The translations under genes and the position numbers were made by a program. From Sulfurimonas sp. (lineage in GTDB: Bacteria > Campylobacterota > Campylobacteria > Campylobacterales > Sulfurimonadaceae): a DNA stretch of 32,930 nucleotides. The notes under the pieces were generated by a model. It had not been told where the DNA came from and made no database searches. It was given only the letters and a program-made list of their open reading frames with translations. Where the stretch lies: positions 1 through 32,930 of the forward strand of contig NZ_JALXBK010000122.1 of NCBI RefSeq assembly GCF_026991475.1. Direction: 5' to 3'. Shown piece after piece: positions 24,516-32,871 of this stretch (its first letter is position 1; each line of letters opens with the position of its first letter).

Positions 24516-24521
24516 TATAAT
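24516..24521 (+). promoter_or_regulatory. -10 box of the alpha operon promoter
   Basis: A TATAAT box after a T-rich stretch with periodic A/T tracts, the pattern seen in Campylobacterota promoters that lack a -35 box. Transcription would start near 24528, leaving a leader of about 160 nt before rpmJ. The 306-nt gene-free stretch 24384-24689 holds this promoter, the nrdD control region and the leader below. Confidence 0.6.
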
Positions 24522-24550
24522 TCCCATCCACTTTACTGTTTTAACATAAA

Positions 24551-24677
24551 AAGAGTATTTCTATCTTTATATATACTATATAAGAGATAAAAGTATTGGC
24601 AAATGAGTACTCTTACCGATTTGTTCGGATTTTGTGGGGATATACAGTTTGCCTAAGAGCAGTAAAGATATACAAAC
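24551..24677 (+). promoter_or_regulatory. Structured leader of the alpha operon
   Basis: AAGAGTA (24551-24557) pairs with TACTCTT (24608-24614). Inside it TATCTTTATATA (24562-24573) pairs with TATATAAGAGATA (24577-24589), 12 pairs with one bulged G. A second hairpin CCGA/TCGG (24616-24619, 24625-24628) follows, and GTTTG (24647-24651) can pair with CAAAC (24673-24677). GATATACA appears twice (24639-24646, 24667-24674). In E. coli S4 represses this operon through a leader pseudoknot; a similar role here is possible but unproven. Confidence 0.5.
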
Positions 24678-24689
24678 AAAGGACTACTT

Positions 24690-24803
24690 ATGAAAGTACG
24701 TGCTTCAGTAAAGAAGATGTGTGATGACTGTAAAGTTATCAAAAGAAGAGGAATTGTAAGAGTAATTTGCAAGAACCCTAAACATAAACAGAGACAAGGA
24801 TAA
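24690..24803 (+). CDS. rpmJ: 50S ribosomal protein L36, zinc form
   Basis: 37 residues, [11 protein letters not shown] then ending H-K-Q-R-Q-G. Zinc ligands Cys11, Cys14, Cys27 and His32 are all present, so this is the C+ form. A late-assembly 50S protein. AAAGGA precedes the ATG. It is the first gene of the alpha operon and ends 2 nt before rpsM. Confidence 0.97.
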   Translation: MKVRASVKKMCDDCKVIKRRGIVRVICKNPKHKQRQG

Positions 24804-24805
24804 CC

Positions 24806-25168
24806 ATGGCTCGTATTTCTGGTGTTGATTTACCTAAGAAAAAACGTATAGAATATGGTTTAACATATATCTATGGAATAGGTCTTCATGCTTCACGTCA
24901 AATATTAGACGCTACAAGTATTGATTATAATAAAAGAGTTTTTGAACTTAATGAAGCTGATGTAGCTGCAATTACTGCTGAAATCCGTGAAAACCATATG
25001 GTTGAAGGTGATTTACGTAAAAAAGTAGCTATGGATATTAAAGCACTTATGGACATTGGTTCATATCGTGGTCTTCGTCACCGTCGTGGTCTTCCATGCC
25101 GTGGTCAAAAAACTAAGACAAATGCGCGTACTCGTAAGGGTAAACGTAAAACTGTCGGCGCAGCATAA
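24806..25168 (+). CDS. rpsM: 30S ribosomal protein S13
   Basis: 30S head protein bridging to the 50S subunit and contacting P-site tRNA. 120 residues with A-R-I-S-G-V-D-L-P start, the helix-two-turn-helix region I-Y-G-I-G, and the conserved [24 protein letters not shown] block before a basic tail. AAGGATAACC overlaps the rpmJ stop as ribosome site. Confidence 0.97.
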   Translation: MARISGVDLPKKKRIEYGLTYIYGIGLHASRQILDATSIDYNKRVFELNEADVAAITAEIRENHMVEGDLRKKVAMDIKALMDIGSYRGLRHRRGLPCRGQKTKTNARTRKGKRKTVGAA

Positions 25169-25179
25169 GGAATTATAGT

Positions 25180-25572
25180 ATGGCAAAAAGAAAAGCTGTT
25201 AGAAAAAAAGTAGTAAAGAAAAATGTAGCTCGTGGTATCGTTCATATTGCAGCATCATTTAACAATACACTTGTAACAATTACAGATGAAATGGGTAATA
25301 TGATTGCTTGGAGTTCAGCTGGTTCTTTAGGATTTAAAGGTTCTAAAAAATCAACTCCGTTTGCTGCGCAAGCTGCAGTAGAAGATGCAGTAGCAAAAGC
25401 ACAAGTACATGGTATCAAACAACTTGGTATTAAAGTACAAGGTCCGGGTTCAGGTCGTGAGACTGCTGTTAAAGCAGTTGGAGCTATTGAGGGAATTACT
25501 GTTACATTTATGAAAGATGTTACACCATTACCACACAACGGTTGTCGCGCACCTAAGCGCCGTAGAGTTTAA
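25180..25572 (+). CDS. rpsK: 30S ribosomal protein S11
   Basis: Platform protein near the E site. 130 residues: [15 protein letters not shown] near the N-terminus, [21 protein letters not shown] in the middle, and the ending [15 protein letters not shown]. Conserved throughout. AAGGAATTATAGT is the ribosome site. Confidence 0.98.
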   Translation: MAKRKAVRKKVVKKNVARGIVHIAASFNNTLVTITDEMGNMIAWSSAGSLGFKGSKKSTPFAAQAAVEDAVAKAQVHGIKQLGIKVQGPGSGRETAVKAVGAIEGITVTFMKDVTPLPHNGCRAPKRRRV

Positions 25573-25583
25573 GGAGATTACTG

Positions 25584-26210
25584 ATGGCAAGATATAGAGG
25601 TCCAGTAGAAAAAATCGAAAGAAGATTTGGAGTAAGCCTTAACCTAAAAGGTGAGCGTCGTTTAGCAGGAAAATCTGCTTTAGAGAAGCGTCCTTATGGT
25701 CCAGGACAACACGGTCAACGTCGTAAAAAAGTTTCTGAGTATGGTTTACAACTCAATGAGAAACAAAAAGCGAAGTTCATGTATGGTATTTCTGAAAAGC
25801 AATTCCACGCTCTTTTCGTTGAAGCAAGACGCCGTGAAGGTAATACAGGTACAAACCTTGTTACTTTAATTGAACAAAGATTAGACAATGTTGTTTACAG
25901 AATGGGATTTGCATCTACTCGTAGATTTGCACGTCAACTTGTAACACATGGTCATATTTTAGTAGATGGAAAAAAATTAGATATTCCTTCTTACCGTGTT
26001 AAAGTTGGTCAAAAAATTGAAGTTCGTGAATCTAGCAAAGCAAACAATCAAATTGTTCGTGCTATAGAACTTACAAATCAAACTGGTCTTGCTCCATGGG
26101 TTGATATTGATGCTGAAAAAGTTTTCGGTATTTTTACTCGTTTACCAGAGCGTGATGAAGTTGTTATTCCAGTTGAAGAACGTTTAATCGTTGAACTTTA
26201 CTCGAAATAA
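25584..26210 (+). CDS. rpsD: 30S ribosomal protein S4, zinc-free form
   Basis: 16S rRNA primary binder; partner of S3 in mRNA unwinding and, in several bacteria, repressor of the alpha operon. 208 residues with no cysteine, so the zinc-knuckle-free form. The S4 RNA-binding domain is at about residues 98-160 ([20 protein letters not shown], then [10 protein letters not shown]). It directly precedes rpoA, the usual arrangement. Confidence 0.98.
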   Translation: MARYRGPVEKIERRFGVSLNLKGERRLAGKSALEKRPYGPGQHGQRRKKVSEYGLQLNEKQKAKFMYGISEKQFHALFVEARRREGNTGTNLVTLIEQRLDNVVYRMGFASTRRFARQLVTHGHILVDGKKLDIPSYRVKVGQKIEVRESSKANNQIVRAIELTNQTGLAPWVDIDAEKVFGIFTRLPERDEVVIPVEERLIVELYSK

Positions 26211-26236
26211 TAATTAATAAAAAAGGCGTAAAAGAT

Positions 26237-27229
26237 ATGAAAAAAATTAAAACTACTCCACTTGCTCCACAAGAGTTCGAGGTAGAACAAATTAGTGAGA
26301 ATGAAGCTAACATAATGGCGTATCCGTTTGAATCTGGATATGCTATCTCTTTAGCACATCCACTTCGCCGTTTTCTATTAAGTAGCTCAGTTGGTTATGC
26401 GCCAATAGCTATAAAAATCGAGGGAGCTAAACATGAATTCGATTCTGTTCGTGGTATGCTTGAAGACATCTCTGATTTTATATTAAATCTTAAAGAGATC
26501 CGTTTTAAAATAAATGGTGATGTAAGTGAAACTGAAATAAACTACAGTTTTGCTGGACCTTGTACTATTAAAGGTTCAGATCTCGGTAATGATGATGTTG
26601 ATGTTATGACTCCAGATGCTCCTCTTGCAACACTAAATGAAGATTCTACATTGAATTTTAGTGTAAAAGTAGCCAAAGGTATTGGTTATGTTGCAAGTGA
26701 AGATACTATGGAAGAAGTTGATGATGATTACATTGCTTTAGATGCTTACTTCACTCCTGTTAGAAGTGCAACTTATAAAATTGAAAATGTTCTTGTTGAA
26801 GACAACCCGAACTTTGAAAGAGTTGTTATGAACATTAGAACTGATGGACAAATCTCTCCTGTAGATGCGTTTAGAAATTCACTTGAAGTAATGTATGCAC
26901 AACTTGCAGTATTTAATTCAGAAATTAATATTAAAGCCCCTGCAACAATAGAGAGAGTTGAAGAGTCGCCAGATTTGAAAAAACTAACTACTAACATAGA
27001 TAGTTTAGGATTAAGTGCGCGTAGTTTTAACTGTCTTGATCGCTCAAATATTAAACTAATAGGTGAAATTGTACTTATGAGTACAAATGATCTTAAAAAT
27101 GTAAAAAATCTTGGAAAAAAATCTTATGATGAAATCGTAGAAAAAGTACAAGAGTTTGGTTTTGAAGTTGGTGCTGATTTAGCTGACGACGTAGTAACTG
27201 CATTAAAAAAGAAAATTGAAGCCGCATAA
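26237..27229 (+). CDS. rpoA: RNA polymerase alpha subunit
   Basis: 330 residues. The N-terminal domain for dimerisation and beta/beta-prime binding covers residues 1-230 ([20 protein letters not shown], then [16 protein letters not shown]). The C-terminal domain, which binds UP elements and regulators, is at about 255-320 ([16 protein letters not shown], then [15 protein letters not shown]). The linker is short. AAAGGCGTAAAAG is the ribosome site. It is followed by rplQ, as in nearly all bacteria. Confidence 0.98.
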   Translation: MKKIKTTPLAPQEFEVEQISENEANIMAYPFESGYAISLAHPLRRFLLSSSVGYAPIAIKIEGAKHEFDSVRGMLEDISDFILNLKEIRFKINGDVSETEINYSFAGPCTIKGSDLGNDDVDVMTPDAPLATLNEDSTLNFSVKVAKGIGYVASEDTMEEVDDDYIALDAYFTPVRSATYKIENVLVEDNPNFERVVMNIRTDGQISPVDAFRNSLEVMYAQLAVFNSEINIKAPATIERVEESPDLKKLTTNIDSLGLSARSFNCLDRSNIKLIGEIVLMSTNDLKNVKNLGKKSYDEIVEKVQEFGFEVGADLADDVVTALKKKIEAA

Positions 27230-27252
27230 CGGCATAATAAAGAGGAATAGAT

Positions 27253-27603
27253 ATGAGACATCGTCATGGATATCGTAAACTAGGTCGTACAAGTGCTCAC
27301 CGTAAGGCACTTTTAGCGAATCTTAGTATTTCGTTAATAGAACATGGTAAAATTGAAACTACTGCTGTAAAAGCAAAAGAACTTCGTTCTTATGTTGAGA
27401 AATTAATTACTACTGCTGGTAGTAATGACTCAAATGCACACAGAGCAGTATTCGCTGCGCTTCAAAGTAAAGAAGCAACAAAAACTCTAGTGAATGAGTT
27501 AGCTCCTAAGTATGTTGATCGTGCTGGTGGATATACTAGAATTATTAGAACTCGTATTCGTCGTGGTGATGCTACACCAATGGCGTTTATTGAATTAGTA
27601 TAA
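27253..27603 (+). CDS. rplQ: 50S ribosomal protein L17
   Basis: 116 residues, [17 protein letters not shown] start, then the [11 protein letters not shown] block and the [18 protein letters not shown] ending. Sits near the base of the 50S subunit. AGAGGAA lies before the ATG. It closes the alpha operon and is followed by a terminator. Confidence 0.98.
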   Translation: MRHRHGYRKLGRTSAHRKALLANLSISLIEHGKIETTAVKAKELRSYVEKLITTAGSNDSNAHRAVFAALQSKEATKTLVNELAPKYVDRAGGYTRIIRTRIRRGDATPMAFIELV

Positions 27604-27610
27604 ATTACTA

Positions 27611-27632
27611 ATGTAGGGGCTTTCCCCTACAT
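27611..27632 (+). terminator. Terminator of the alpha operon
   Basis: ATGTAGGGG (27611-27619) pairs perfectly with CCCCTACAT (27624-27632) across a CTTT loop. The tail CTTTCC is only partly T-rich, but the stem is strong and lies 8 nt after the rplQ stop codon. Confidence 0.8.
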
Positions 27633-27684
27633 CTTTCCAAGTTACAAAAATTCCCAATTCTAAAATACTTTTCAGGATATATTA

Positions 27685-28824
27685 ATGAGTACTTTCGCAT
27701 TTGGAACCTACAGAATTACAGATCAAAATCCACTTCACATTGAAGCCTTAAAAGAGGCCATTGAAGGTTCAATTGAGTTAATAGATACTGCTGCAGACTA
27801 TACAGATGGTGGTGCTGAACGTGCTATTGGCTATGTTCTTGATCGCACTCCAGATAGTATACGCAATAGAGTGAAAATCATTAGTAAATGTGGCTATACT
27901 GACACTAAAGAGTCTTTAACTGAACAGTTAGACAAGTCACTTCAAAGACTTAATCAAACAAAAATAGATTGCTATCTGTTTCAAAATCCTGAATATTTTT
28001 TATATGATGCAATAAAAAAAGAGATGCCAAAAGATGCGATGCTTGATGCCATGTATGAGCAAATTTTTAATATGTTTTCTGCTCTTGAAGAGGAAGTGAA
28101 AAATGGAAAAATAGACTCGTATGGCATCAGTTCAGAGAACTTCTCAAAAAAGAGTGATGCTTTAGATTTTTTGCCATATGAAGATCTGATTCAATTGGCA
28201 CAAAAGGCGGCTCATAAGCTTGGACATACGACTCATAGTTTTTCCACAATTGAATTGCCTATAAATATTTTAGAACAAGATGGACTCAAATGTGCAAAAT
28301 GGGCAAAAGATAATGGACTGCGAGTACTTGCAACAAGGCCACTTAATGCACATTATAATAATTTAATGTTTCGTTTAGCTGATTATGAAAATAGTAAAGA
28401 ATATGATTATTATCTCAATGAATTGTTGGAAGTTAGTGATGATGAGCTACTAAAGCCTTTGTACAATATAATAGAGCAGATGGATATGAACAAACATAAA
28501 TTTGGATGGGTTGGGGAGTATGATACTTTCTTAATAACACAAATTATGCCTCATATTCAAAAAGCTTTACAAAATATAGATAAAAATGCCTTGGAAGATT
28601 TATTAAGATACATCGAACTCTTTTTAGTTGAGTATAGAAAAACTGTAGCGTATGAGTGTTCACTGCGTTTGAGAACAGAGCTCAAAGATATTTTTAAGAA
28701 GTGTGATAAACAAATTCAAGAGTGTGCCTTGGAGTTTTTACTTGAACAAAAAGATATTGATTACATTGTTGTTGGGATGAAAAAACCGACTTATGTGCAG
28801 GAAATACTCACTTTAAAAAGTTAA
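27685..28824 (+). CDS. Aldo/keto reductase family protein with altered catalytic site
   Basis: 379 residues with the AKR (beta/alpha)8 barrel: FGTYRITD at the start, Asp34 and Tyr39 (LIDTAADYTDGG) and Lys68 (IISKCGY) in the tetrad positions. The usual histidine in the L-H-N-P-E segment is Gln100 here (L-F-Q-N-P-E). A helical insertion of about 100 residues (about 240-335) lengthens it beyond the 280-340 usual. The closing V-V-G-M-K-K-P block matches the family's cofactor-binding end. Substrate unknown; it may work poorly as a carbonyl reductase. Stands alone after the alpha operon. Confidence 0.75.
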   Translation: MSTFAFGTYRITDQNPLHIEALKEAIEGSIELIDTAADYTDGGAERAIGYVLDRTPDSIRNRVKIISKCGYTDTKESLTEQLDKSLQRLNQTKIDCYLFQNPEYFLYDAIKKEMPKDAMLDAMYEQIFNMFSALEEEVKNGKIDSYGISSENFSKKSDALDFLPYEDLIQLAQKAAHKLGHTTHSFSTIELPINILEQDGLKCAKWAKDNGLRVLATRPLNAHYNNLMFRLADYENSKEYDYYLNELLEVSDDELLKPLYNIIEQMDMNKHKFGWVGEYDTFLITQIMPHIQKALQNIDKNALEDLLRYIELFLVEYRKTVAYECSLRLRTELKDIFKKCDKQIQECALEFLLEQKDIDYIVVGMKKPTYVQEILTLKS

Positions 28825-28832
28825 GTAAATTT

Positions 28833-28873
28833 ATATTTTATGAGTTGTTAAGCGATTTTGTCATATTTTATGA
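28833..28873 (+). repeat. Direct repeat upstream of the NifU-like gene
   Basis: ATATTTTATGA occurs at 28833-28843 and 28863-28873, 30 bp apart; the second copy forms a small palindrome TCATA-TTT-TATGA. Possible regulator site or promoter element for the Fe-S gene at 28909, but the AT-rich content makes chance likely. Confidence 0.3.
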
Positions 28874-28908
28874 AAAACAAATGATAATTAAGCACCAAAA
28901 GGATAGAG

Positions 28909-29184
28909 ATGATACCGTTTTCAGATGAAGAGTTACTAGAACCAGTAAAAGCTGTAATAGAAAAAGTAAGACCATCACTAGCATTGGATGGTGGAGATAT
29001 AGATTTTATTACTGTGAAAAATGGCAGCGTATATGTACAACTTAAAGGTGCATGTATTGGCTGTGCAAGTAGTGGGAGTACACTTAAGTATGGAGTTGAG
29101 AGACAACTTCGAATGGATATACACCCAGAAATTACCGTTGTGAATGTGCCTGTAGGCATGGAACACGACATTGAAAGTTTATAG
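28909..29184 (+). CDS. NifU C-terminal-domain iron-sulphur scaffold protein (Nfu type)
   Basis: 91 residues forming a single Nfu domain: L-D-G-G-D-I-D-F at residues 26-33, then the cluster motif Cys49-x2-Cys52 (GACIGCASS) and T-L-K-Y-G-V-E. Carries a [4Fe-4S] cluster and passes it to target enzymes in the cytoplasm. There is no N-terminal NifU or A-type domain. AAAGGAT lies before the ATG. It leads a likely operon with the TPR protein and murE. Confidence 0.92.
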   Translation: MIPFSDEELLEPVKAVIEKVRPSLALDGGDIDFITVKNGSVYVQLKGACIGCASSGSTLKYGVERQLRMDIHPEITVVNVPVGMEHDIESL

Positions 29185-29214
29185 TATAGGCATTGAGTGC
29201 CACAAAAGAAGACA

Positions 29215-29808
29215 ATGAGTAGAGTAAGTAAATATAAAATATTATCACAAGCAAAAGAGAGTTTTACAAGAGCAGAGTATAAGAGTGCTTTATCAAAATT
29301 TGCAGAAGTATTGCAAAACTATCCAAATTCTAAAGAGGCATTTAATGGTGTGATTCTTTCAGAAATGGCACTGAGTGGTGAAGATGGTGCTGAAGCTCTT
29401 TTTGATTATTATGAAGTTTTAAAAGAAGAAGATAAAGAGCAGGCAGATATTGTAATGAGTGAAATTTTAGAGAGTATGGATGGCTCTTTAGAACGTTTGA
29501 GTGAAGTCTTTTCGGAACCTTTAAGAGAACGTTTAGAGTTTGAGGATGGAATTCTCTATAGTGATTTTAAACATTTAATAGAGGAAAATGGTAACTTTAA
29601 AGAAGTCTTTGAAAATATTATGTTTTCTACGCGTGTAATTATTACTAAAAAAGAGGATTTTATAGACTTTTTAGACAAGCTTATAGCAAACGGTTTCTCT
29701 GAAATGGCTTTAACTTATTTGGAAAATGCTTTAAGTATTTACCCTACAGAGAAAGTTTTAAGAACTCTTTTAAAAAAATTAATAAAAGGTGATAGTGTTG
29801 AAAATTGA
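29215..29808 (+). CDS. TPR-like helical-repeat protein of unknown function
   Basis: 197 residues from the ATG chosen here, M-S-R-V-S-K-Y-K-I-L; a GTG at 29197 in the same frame would add six residues. Residues 8-45 (A-K-E-S-F-T-R-A-E-Y-K-S-A-L-S-K-F-A-E-V-L) form a clear TPR-type helix pair, and a second helical pair is at 155-185 (GFSEMALTYLENALSIYP). The middle is acidic and helical. No signal peptide. Found between nfu and murE; its end overlaps murE. Role unknown, perhaps protein-protein contacts. Confidence 0.75.
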   Translation: MSRVSKYKILSQAKESFTRAEYKSALSKFAEVLQNYPNSKEAFNGVILSEMALSGEDGAEALFDYYEVLKEEDKEQADIVMSEILESMDGSLERLSEVFSEPLRERLEFEDGILYSDFKHLIEENGNFKEVFENIMFSTRVIITKKEDFIDFLDKLIANGFSEMALTYLENALSIYPTEKVLRTLLKKLIKGDSVEN

Positions 29809-31090
29809 GCTACCAGAGCAGTCTTACAGATATGTAACTGAAAATTCACAAGAGTGTGACAGTGAGACTGCGTTTGTGCTTACTCATCAAAATAAAAAAT
29901 ATTTACAAAATGCACAGGATAATGGTGCACACTCGATTATAAATATTCAAGATATAGCAGCACTTTTTGGTATTGATAAAATAAAAATAGTTGGTATTAC
30001 AGGAACAAATGGTAAAACAACTACTGCAAGTGCGATTTACTCTTTTTTGCTTGATTTAGGTTATAAAGCTGCGATGCAAGGCACACGTGGTCTTTTTATG
30101 AATGATGAAGTATGTGAGGGAAAGACACTTACAACACCATCAGTTTTAAATACTTATAAGCACATCTACCAAGCTGTTCAAGCTGGATGTGAGTATTTTA
30201 TTATGGAAGTTAGTTCGCATGCGATAGAACAAAGACGTATTGAGGGCTTAGATTTCAGCCTTAAAATCCTTACGAATATCACTCAAGACCATCTTGATTA
30301 TCATCACACTATAGAAGAGTACATAAAAGTAAAAAATAGCTTTTTTCAAGATGAAGGAAAAAAGCTCATTAATAAAGATGAAGTAAAGGCTGCGTTTAAC
30401 TTTAAAAATGCTTACACCTATGGTATTGAAAATCCTGCAACATATAGACTTATGGCGTACTCACTTAATGATGGTTCAAGTGGAATTATTCAACATTTTC
30501 AAGAGATAGTCCCTTTTACCGCCTCTTTACATGGTTTTTTCAATCTTTACAATCTTATGGCAGCAATTGCGGCAACAGATCTTATTACAGATAAATCTTT
30601 AGAAGAGATTGCCAATGTGGTAGATAATTTTGCAGGAGTGAGTGGGAGAATGGAGCAAGTATGCGCACTTCCTAATGTCATAGTTGATTTTGCACATACA
30701 CCTGATGGAATGCAGCAGGTTCTAAATGCACTTAAAGAGAAAGAGCTTATAGTAGTTTTTGGTGCAGGTGGTGATAGAGACAAAAGTAAGCGTCCTATTA
30801 TGGGGCGTGTTGGTGCAAGTTTGGCAAAAAAACTTTTTATTACAAGTGATAATCCACGAAATGAAGATCCTCAGGTAATAATAGATGAAATAGTTGCAGG
30901 TATTCAAGACACCACTAATGTGGTAGTAGAGCTTAACAGAAAAAAAGCAATAGAGATGGCACTTGATTCTCAAGAAGATGAAGAGGTTGTTGTTATTTTA
31001 GGAAAAGGGGATGAGAATTATCAGATAATATATGATAAAAAATTCCCTTTTGATGATAGAGAGGTTGTAAAAGAACTTTTAAATATTTAG
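29798..31090 (+). CDS. murE: UDP-N-acetylmuramyl-tripeptide synthetase
   Basis: Adds meso-diaminopimelate to UDP-MurNAc-L-Ala-D-Glu in peptidoglycan synthesis, cytoplasm. ATP loop G69-T-N-G-K-T-T75; the carbamylated lysine is probably Lys179 (YIKVKNSFF); DNPR at 351-354 is the meso-DAP specificity motif. The N-terminal domain is short, about 40 residues less than in E. coli; total 430. In-frame GTGs at 29789 and 29795 also exist, but the TTG at 29798 has AGGTGA 5 nt upstream, so I chose it. It overlaps the TPR gene by 11 nt. Confidence 0.93.
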   Translation: MKIELPEQSYRYVTENSQECDSETAFVLTHQNKKYLQNAQDNGAHSIINIQDIAALFGIDKIKIVGITGTNGKTTTASAIYSFLLDLGYKAAMQGTRGLFMNDEVCEGKTLTTPSVLNTYKHIYQAVQAGCEYFIMEVSSHAIEQRRIEGLDFSLKILTNITQDHLDYHHTIEEYIKVKNSFFQDEGKKLINKDEVKAAFNFKNAYTYGIENPATYRLMAYSLNDGSSGIIQHFQEIVPFTASLHGFFNLYNLMAAIAATDLITDKSLEEIANVVDNFAGVSGRMEQVCALPNVIVDFAHTPDGMQQVLNALKEKELIVVFGAGGDRDKSKRPIMGRVGASLAKKLFITSDNPRNEDPQVIIDEIVAGIQDTTNVVVELNRKKAIEMALDSQEDEEVVVILGKGDENYQIIYDKKFPFDDREVVKELLNI

Positions 31091-31096
31091 CTCTTT

Positions 31097-31657
31097 TCAA
31101 AATCTAATATTAAATCCTGTATAGATTGCGTTTAGATGAGAAGTTGGGTTAGACGCATTGTCTAATTTTATTTTTTCATAAGAGATATATCTGTATTGGT
31201 ATGCTACTTCAATGTCCATTTGTCTTGAAAGTGGTATAAAAAATCCAGCACCTGCATGAAAATTCCCATAAGTAAGTGATTGGTTATTAGTGTCTGCAGA
31301 TGTTTTTAACATTCCTGCTCCAAAACCGACTTTTAGATAGGGATTGATATAAATACCAAAGTTATATGCCTTGAGTATAGAGACATTAAATCCAAACTTT
31401 TGTGCATCACCCTGTGCATAATATTTTGAGTGATTTTCTAGATAATCAATAGTAAATTCAGCTGCATAAGAGCTTCTTTTACCATATCCAATTTTTAGTG
31501 AGACTTCAGAGTTTGGAATTGTCGTTTTTTTACTTCCTAAATATGGTGCAAGTGTCTCATTTACTCTTGCAAGTCCAAATCCCATATAAATATCTGTTGT
31601 GTTTGCAGATAAAGAAGTAAAGCTAAAAAGTGTTAAAAAAAGTATAAAATTTTTCAA
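31097..31657 (-). CDS. Outer-membrane beta-barrel protein
   Basis: 186 residues: signal peptide M-K-N-F-I-L-F-L-T-L-F-S-F-T-S-L-S-A (cut about Ala18), then alternating hydrophobic strands typical of an eight-stranded barrel (e.g. V-S-L-K-I-G-Y-G, F-G-I-Y-I-N-P-Y-L-K-V-G-F-G-A-G, G-A-G-F-F-I-P-L-S) and a terminal Phe after I-Y-T-G-F-N-I-R, the BAM recognition signal. Resembles the OmpA-like/Opa-type porin fold of small barrels; no specific function can be given. Monocistronic; convergent with murE with a 6-nt gap. Confidence 0.8.
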   Translation of the reverse strand: MKNFILFLTLFSFTSLSANTTDIYMGFGLARVNETLAPYLGSKKTTIPNSEVSLKIGYGKRSSYAAEFTIDYLENHSKYYAQGDAQKFGFNVSILKAYNFGIYINPYLKVGFGAGMLKTSADTNNQSLTYGNFHAGAGFFIPLSRQMDIEVAYQYRYISYEKIKLDNASNPTSHLNAIYTGFNIRF

Positions 31658-31762
31658 ATAAAGCCTTTATTTTTGTTTCCAAAATTATATCTAAAAAGTT
31701 GCAGATAAGCTTAAAAATATAAACTTATCTTGGGCTATTATATAATTTATGTAGAATTTCGG

Positions 31763-31768
31763 TATAAT
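31763..31768 (+). promoter_or_regulatory. -10 box upstream of the ferredoxin-panD-ybaB genes
   Basis: TATAAT 26 nt before the ATG of the ferredoxin-like gene, with TAAGGA as ribosome site in between. No clear -35. It may drive the whole run ferredoxin, panD, ybaB and beyond, whose genes are separated by only 0-13 nt. Confidence 0.55.
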
Positions 31769-31793
31769 TGCGCAAAAAATTAAGGACTAGTTT

Positions 31794-32168
31794 ATGGGAA
31801 TCCCTCAACCAGCATTTTATATATTTAAATGTGAGCAGTCAGCTCCTCCAGGTATGCCAAAACCATCTTGTGTGACACCACAGACACAGGATTTATTTCA
31901 ATATCTTGCACAAAAATTGATGCAAGAGGGTGTAATGGGGACAGTACAGCCTATTCGTACTTCATGTATGAATCGTTGTTCAGCTGGTCCGGTTATGCTT
32001 GTAGAACCTGGTCATACAATGTATGCTGGTCTTACAAAAGAGAAAATTGACAAAATTGTTGCTGATCATATCATCGGTGGTAATGTAGTTGCAGAGTATG
32101 TCATCGATGAAGAGATGTGGGATGCACCGATTTCACCAGCTGATATGCAAAAGCAGATGGGTAGATAA
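31794..32168 (+). CDS. Thioredoxin-like [2Fe-2S] ferredoxin
   Basis: 124 residues with the cluster-binding cysteines of the thioredoxin-like ferredoxin family: Cys13-x12-Cys26 and Cys58-x3-Cys62 (SCMNRCSAGPVM). The rest (VEPGHTMYAGLTKEKIDKIV) matches the same fold, as in the Aquifex [2Fe-2S] ferredoxin and subunit E of complex I. A small electron carrier in the cytoplasm; redox partner unknown. First gene of the run that continues with panD 3 nt later. Confidence 0.88.
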   Translation: MGIPQPAFYIFKCEQSAPPGMPKPSCVTPQTQDLFQYLAQKLMQEGVMGTVQPIRTSCMNRCSAGPVMLVEPGHTMYAGLTKEKIDKIVADHIIGGNVVAEYVIDEEMWDAPISPADMQKQMGR

Positions 32169-32171
32169 TAA

Positions 32172-32537
32172 ATGACTATCGAGATGTTGTACAGCAAGAT
32201 TCATCGTGCTACTGTAACAGATGCTAACCTAAACTATGTTGGCTCGATTACAATAGATGAGGAGCTTTTAGAAGCTTCAAAGATGCGAGTTGGACAAAAG
32301 GTAGAAATTTTAAATATCAATAATGGTGAGCGCTTTTCTACATATATCATTTTAGGTGAACGCGGTAAACGCGACATCTGTTTAAATGGTGCAGCAGCGC
32401 GTAAAGTTCATAAAGGTGATAAAGTTATCATCGTTGCATACGCCACTTATGATGAAAAAGATTTAGAGACCTATAAGCCAAAAGTTGTTCTTTTGAATGA
32501 TGAAAATAATATAGACGCAATCCACGACGAGATATAA
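32172..32537 (+). CDS. panD: Aspartate 1-decarboxylase (proenzyme)
   Basis: Makes beta-alanine from aspartate for pantothenate and coenzyme A. 121 residues. The self-cleavage site Gly24-Ser25 ([11 protein letters not shown]) is intact, so the pyruvoyl group can form on Ser25. The blocks [34 protein letters not shown] and I-I-V-A-Y-A are all family features. No panB or panC in the window. Follows the ferredoxin gene by 3 nt and precedes ybaB by 13 nt. Confidence 0.95.
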   Translation: MTIEMLYSKIHRATVTDANLNYVGSITIDEELLEASKMRVGQKVEILNINNGERFSTYIILGERGKRDICLNGAAARKVHKGDKVIIVAYATYDEKDLETYKPKVVLLNDENNIDAIHDEI

Positions 32538-32550
32538 GAAGGATTTTGTA

Positions 32551-32871
32551 ATGTTTACAAATTTAGGCGATATGGGAAAGATGCTTGAAGGGATGCAAGA
32601 GAATGCTACAAAACTTCAAGAAGAACTTGAGTCTAAAATATTTAGCGTCAAAAGCGGCGGTGGATTGGTTGAACTTACCGTAAATGGAAAGGGTGAGGTT
32701 GTTGATTTGAACATTGATGACGAGCTACTCTCCGACAAAGACTCCCTACAAATTCTACTCATCGGAGCGATGAATGATGCAAACAAAATGGTACAGCAAA
32801 ATCAACAAAATAGTGCTATGGGTATGCTTGGCGGTTTAGGTGCTTTGAATCCATCTGGCGGAAACAAGTAG
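32551..32871 (+). CDS. YbaB/EbfC family nucleoid-associated protein
   Basis: 106 residues. A helix at residues 5-30 (GKMLEGMQENATKLQEELE) is followed by the strands SGGGLVELTVNGKGEVVDLNI, the N-G-x-G signature of the family, and a C-terminal dimer helix with a Gly/Asn/Met-rich tail. The family forms dimers that bind DNA. In many bacteria it lies by dnaX and recR; here it follows panD, an arrangement I associate with Campylobacterota. AAGGATTTTG is the ribosome site. Confidence 0.92.
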   Translation: MFTNLGDMGKMLEGMQENATKLQEELESKIFSVKSGGGLVELTVNGKGEVVDLNIDDELLSDKDSLQILLIGAMNDANKMVQQNQQNSAMGMLGGLGALNPSGGNK

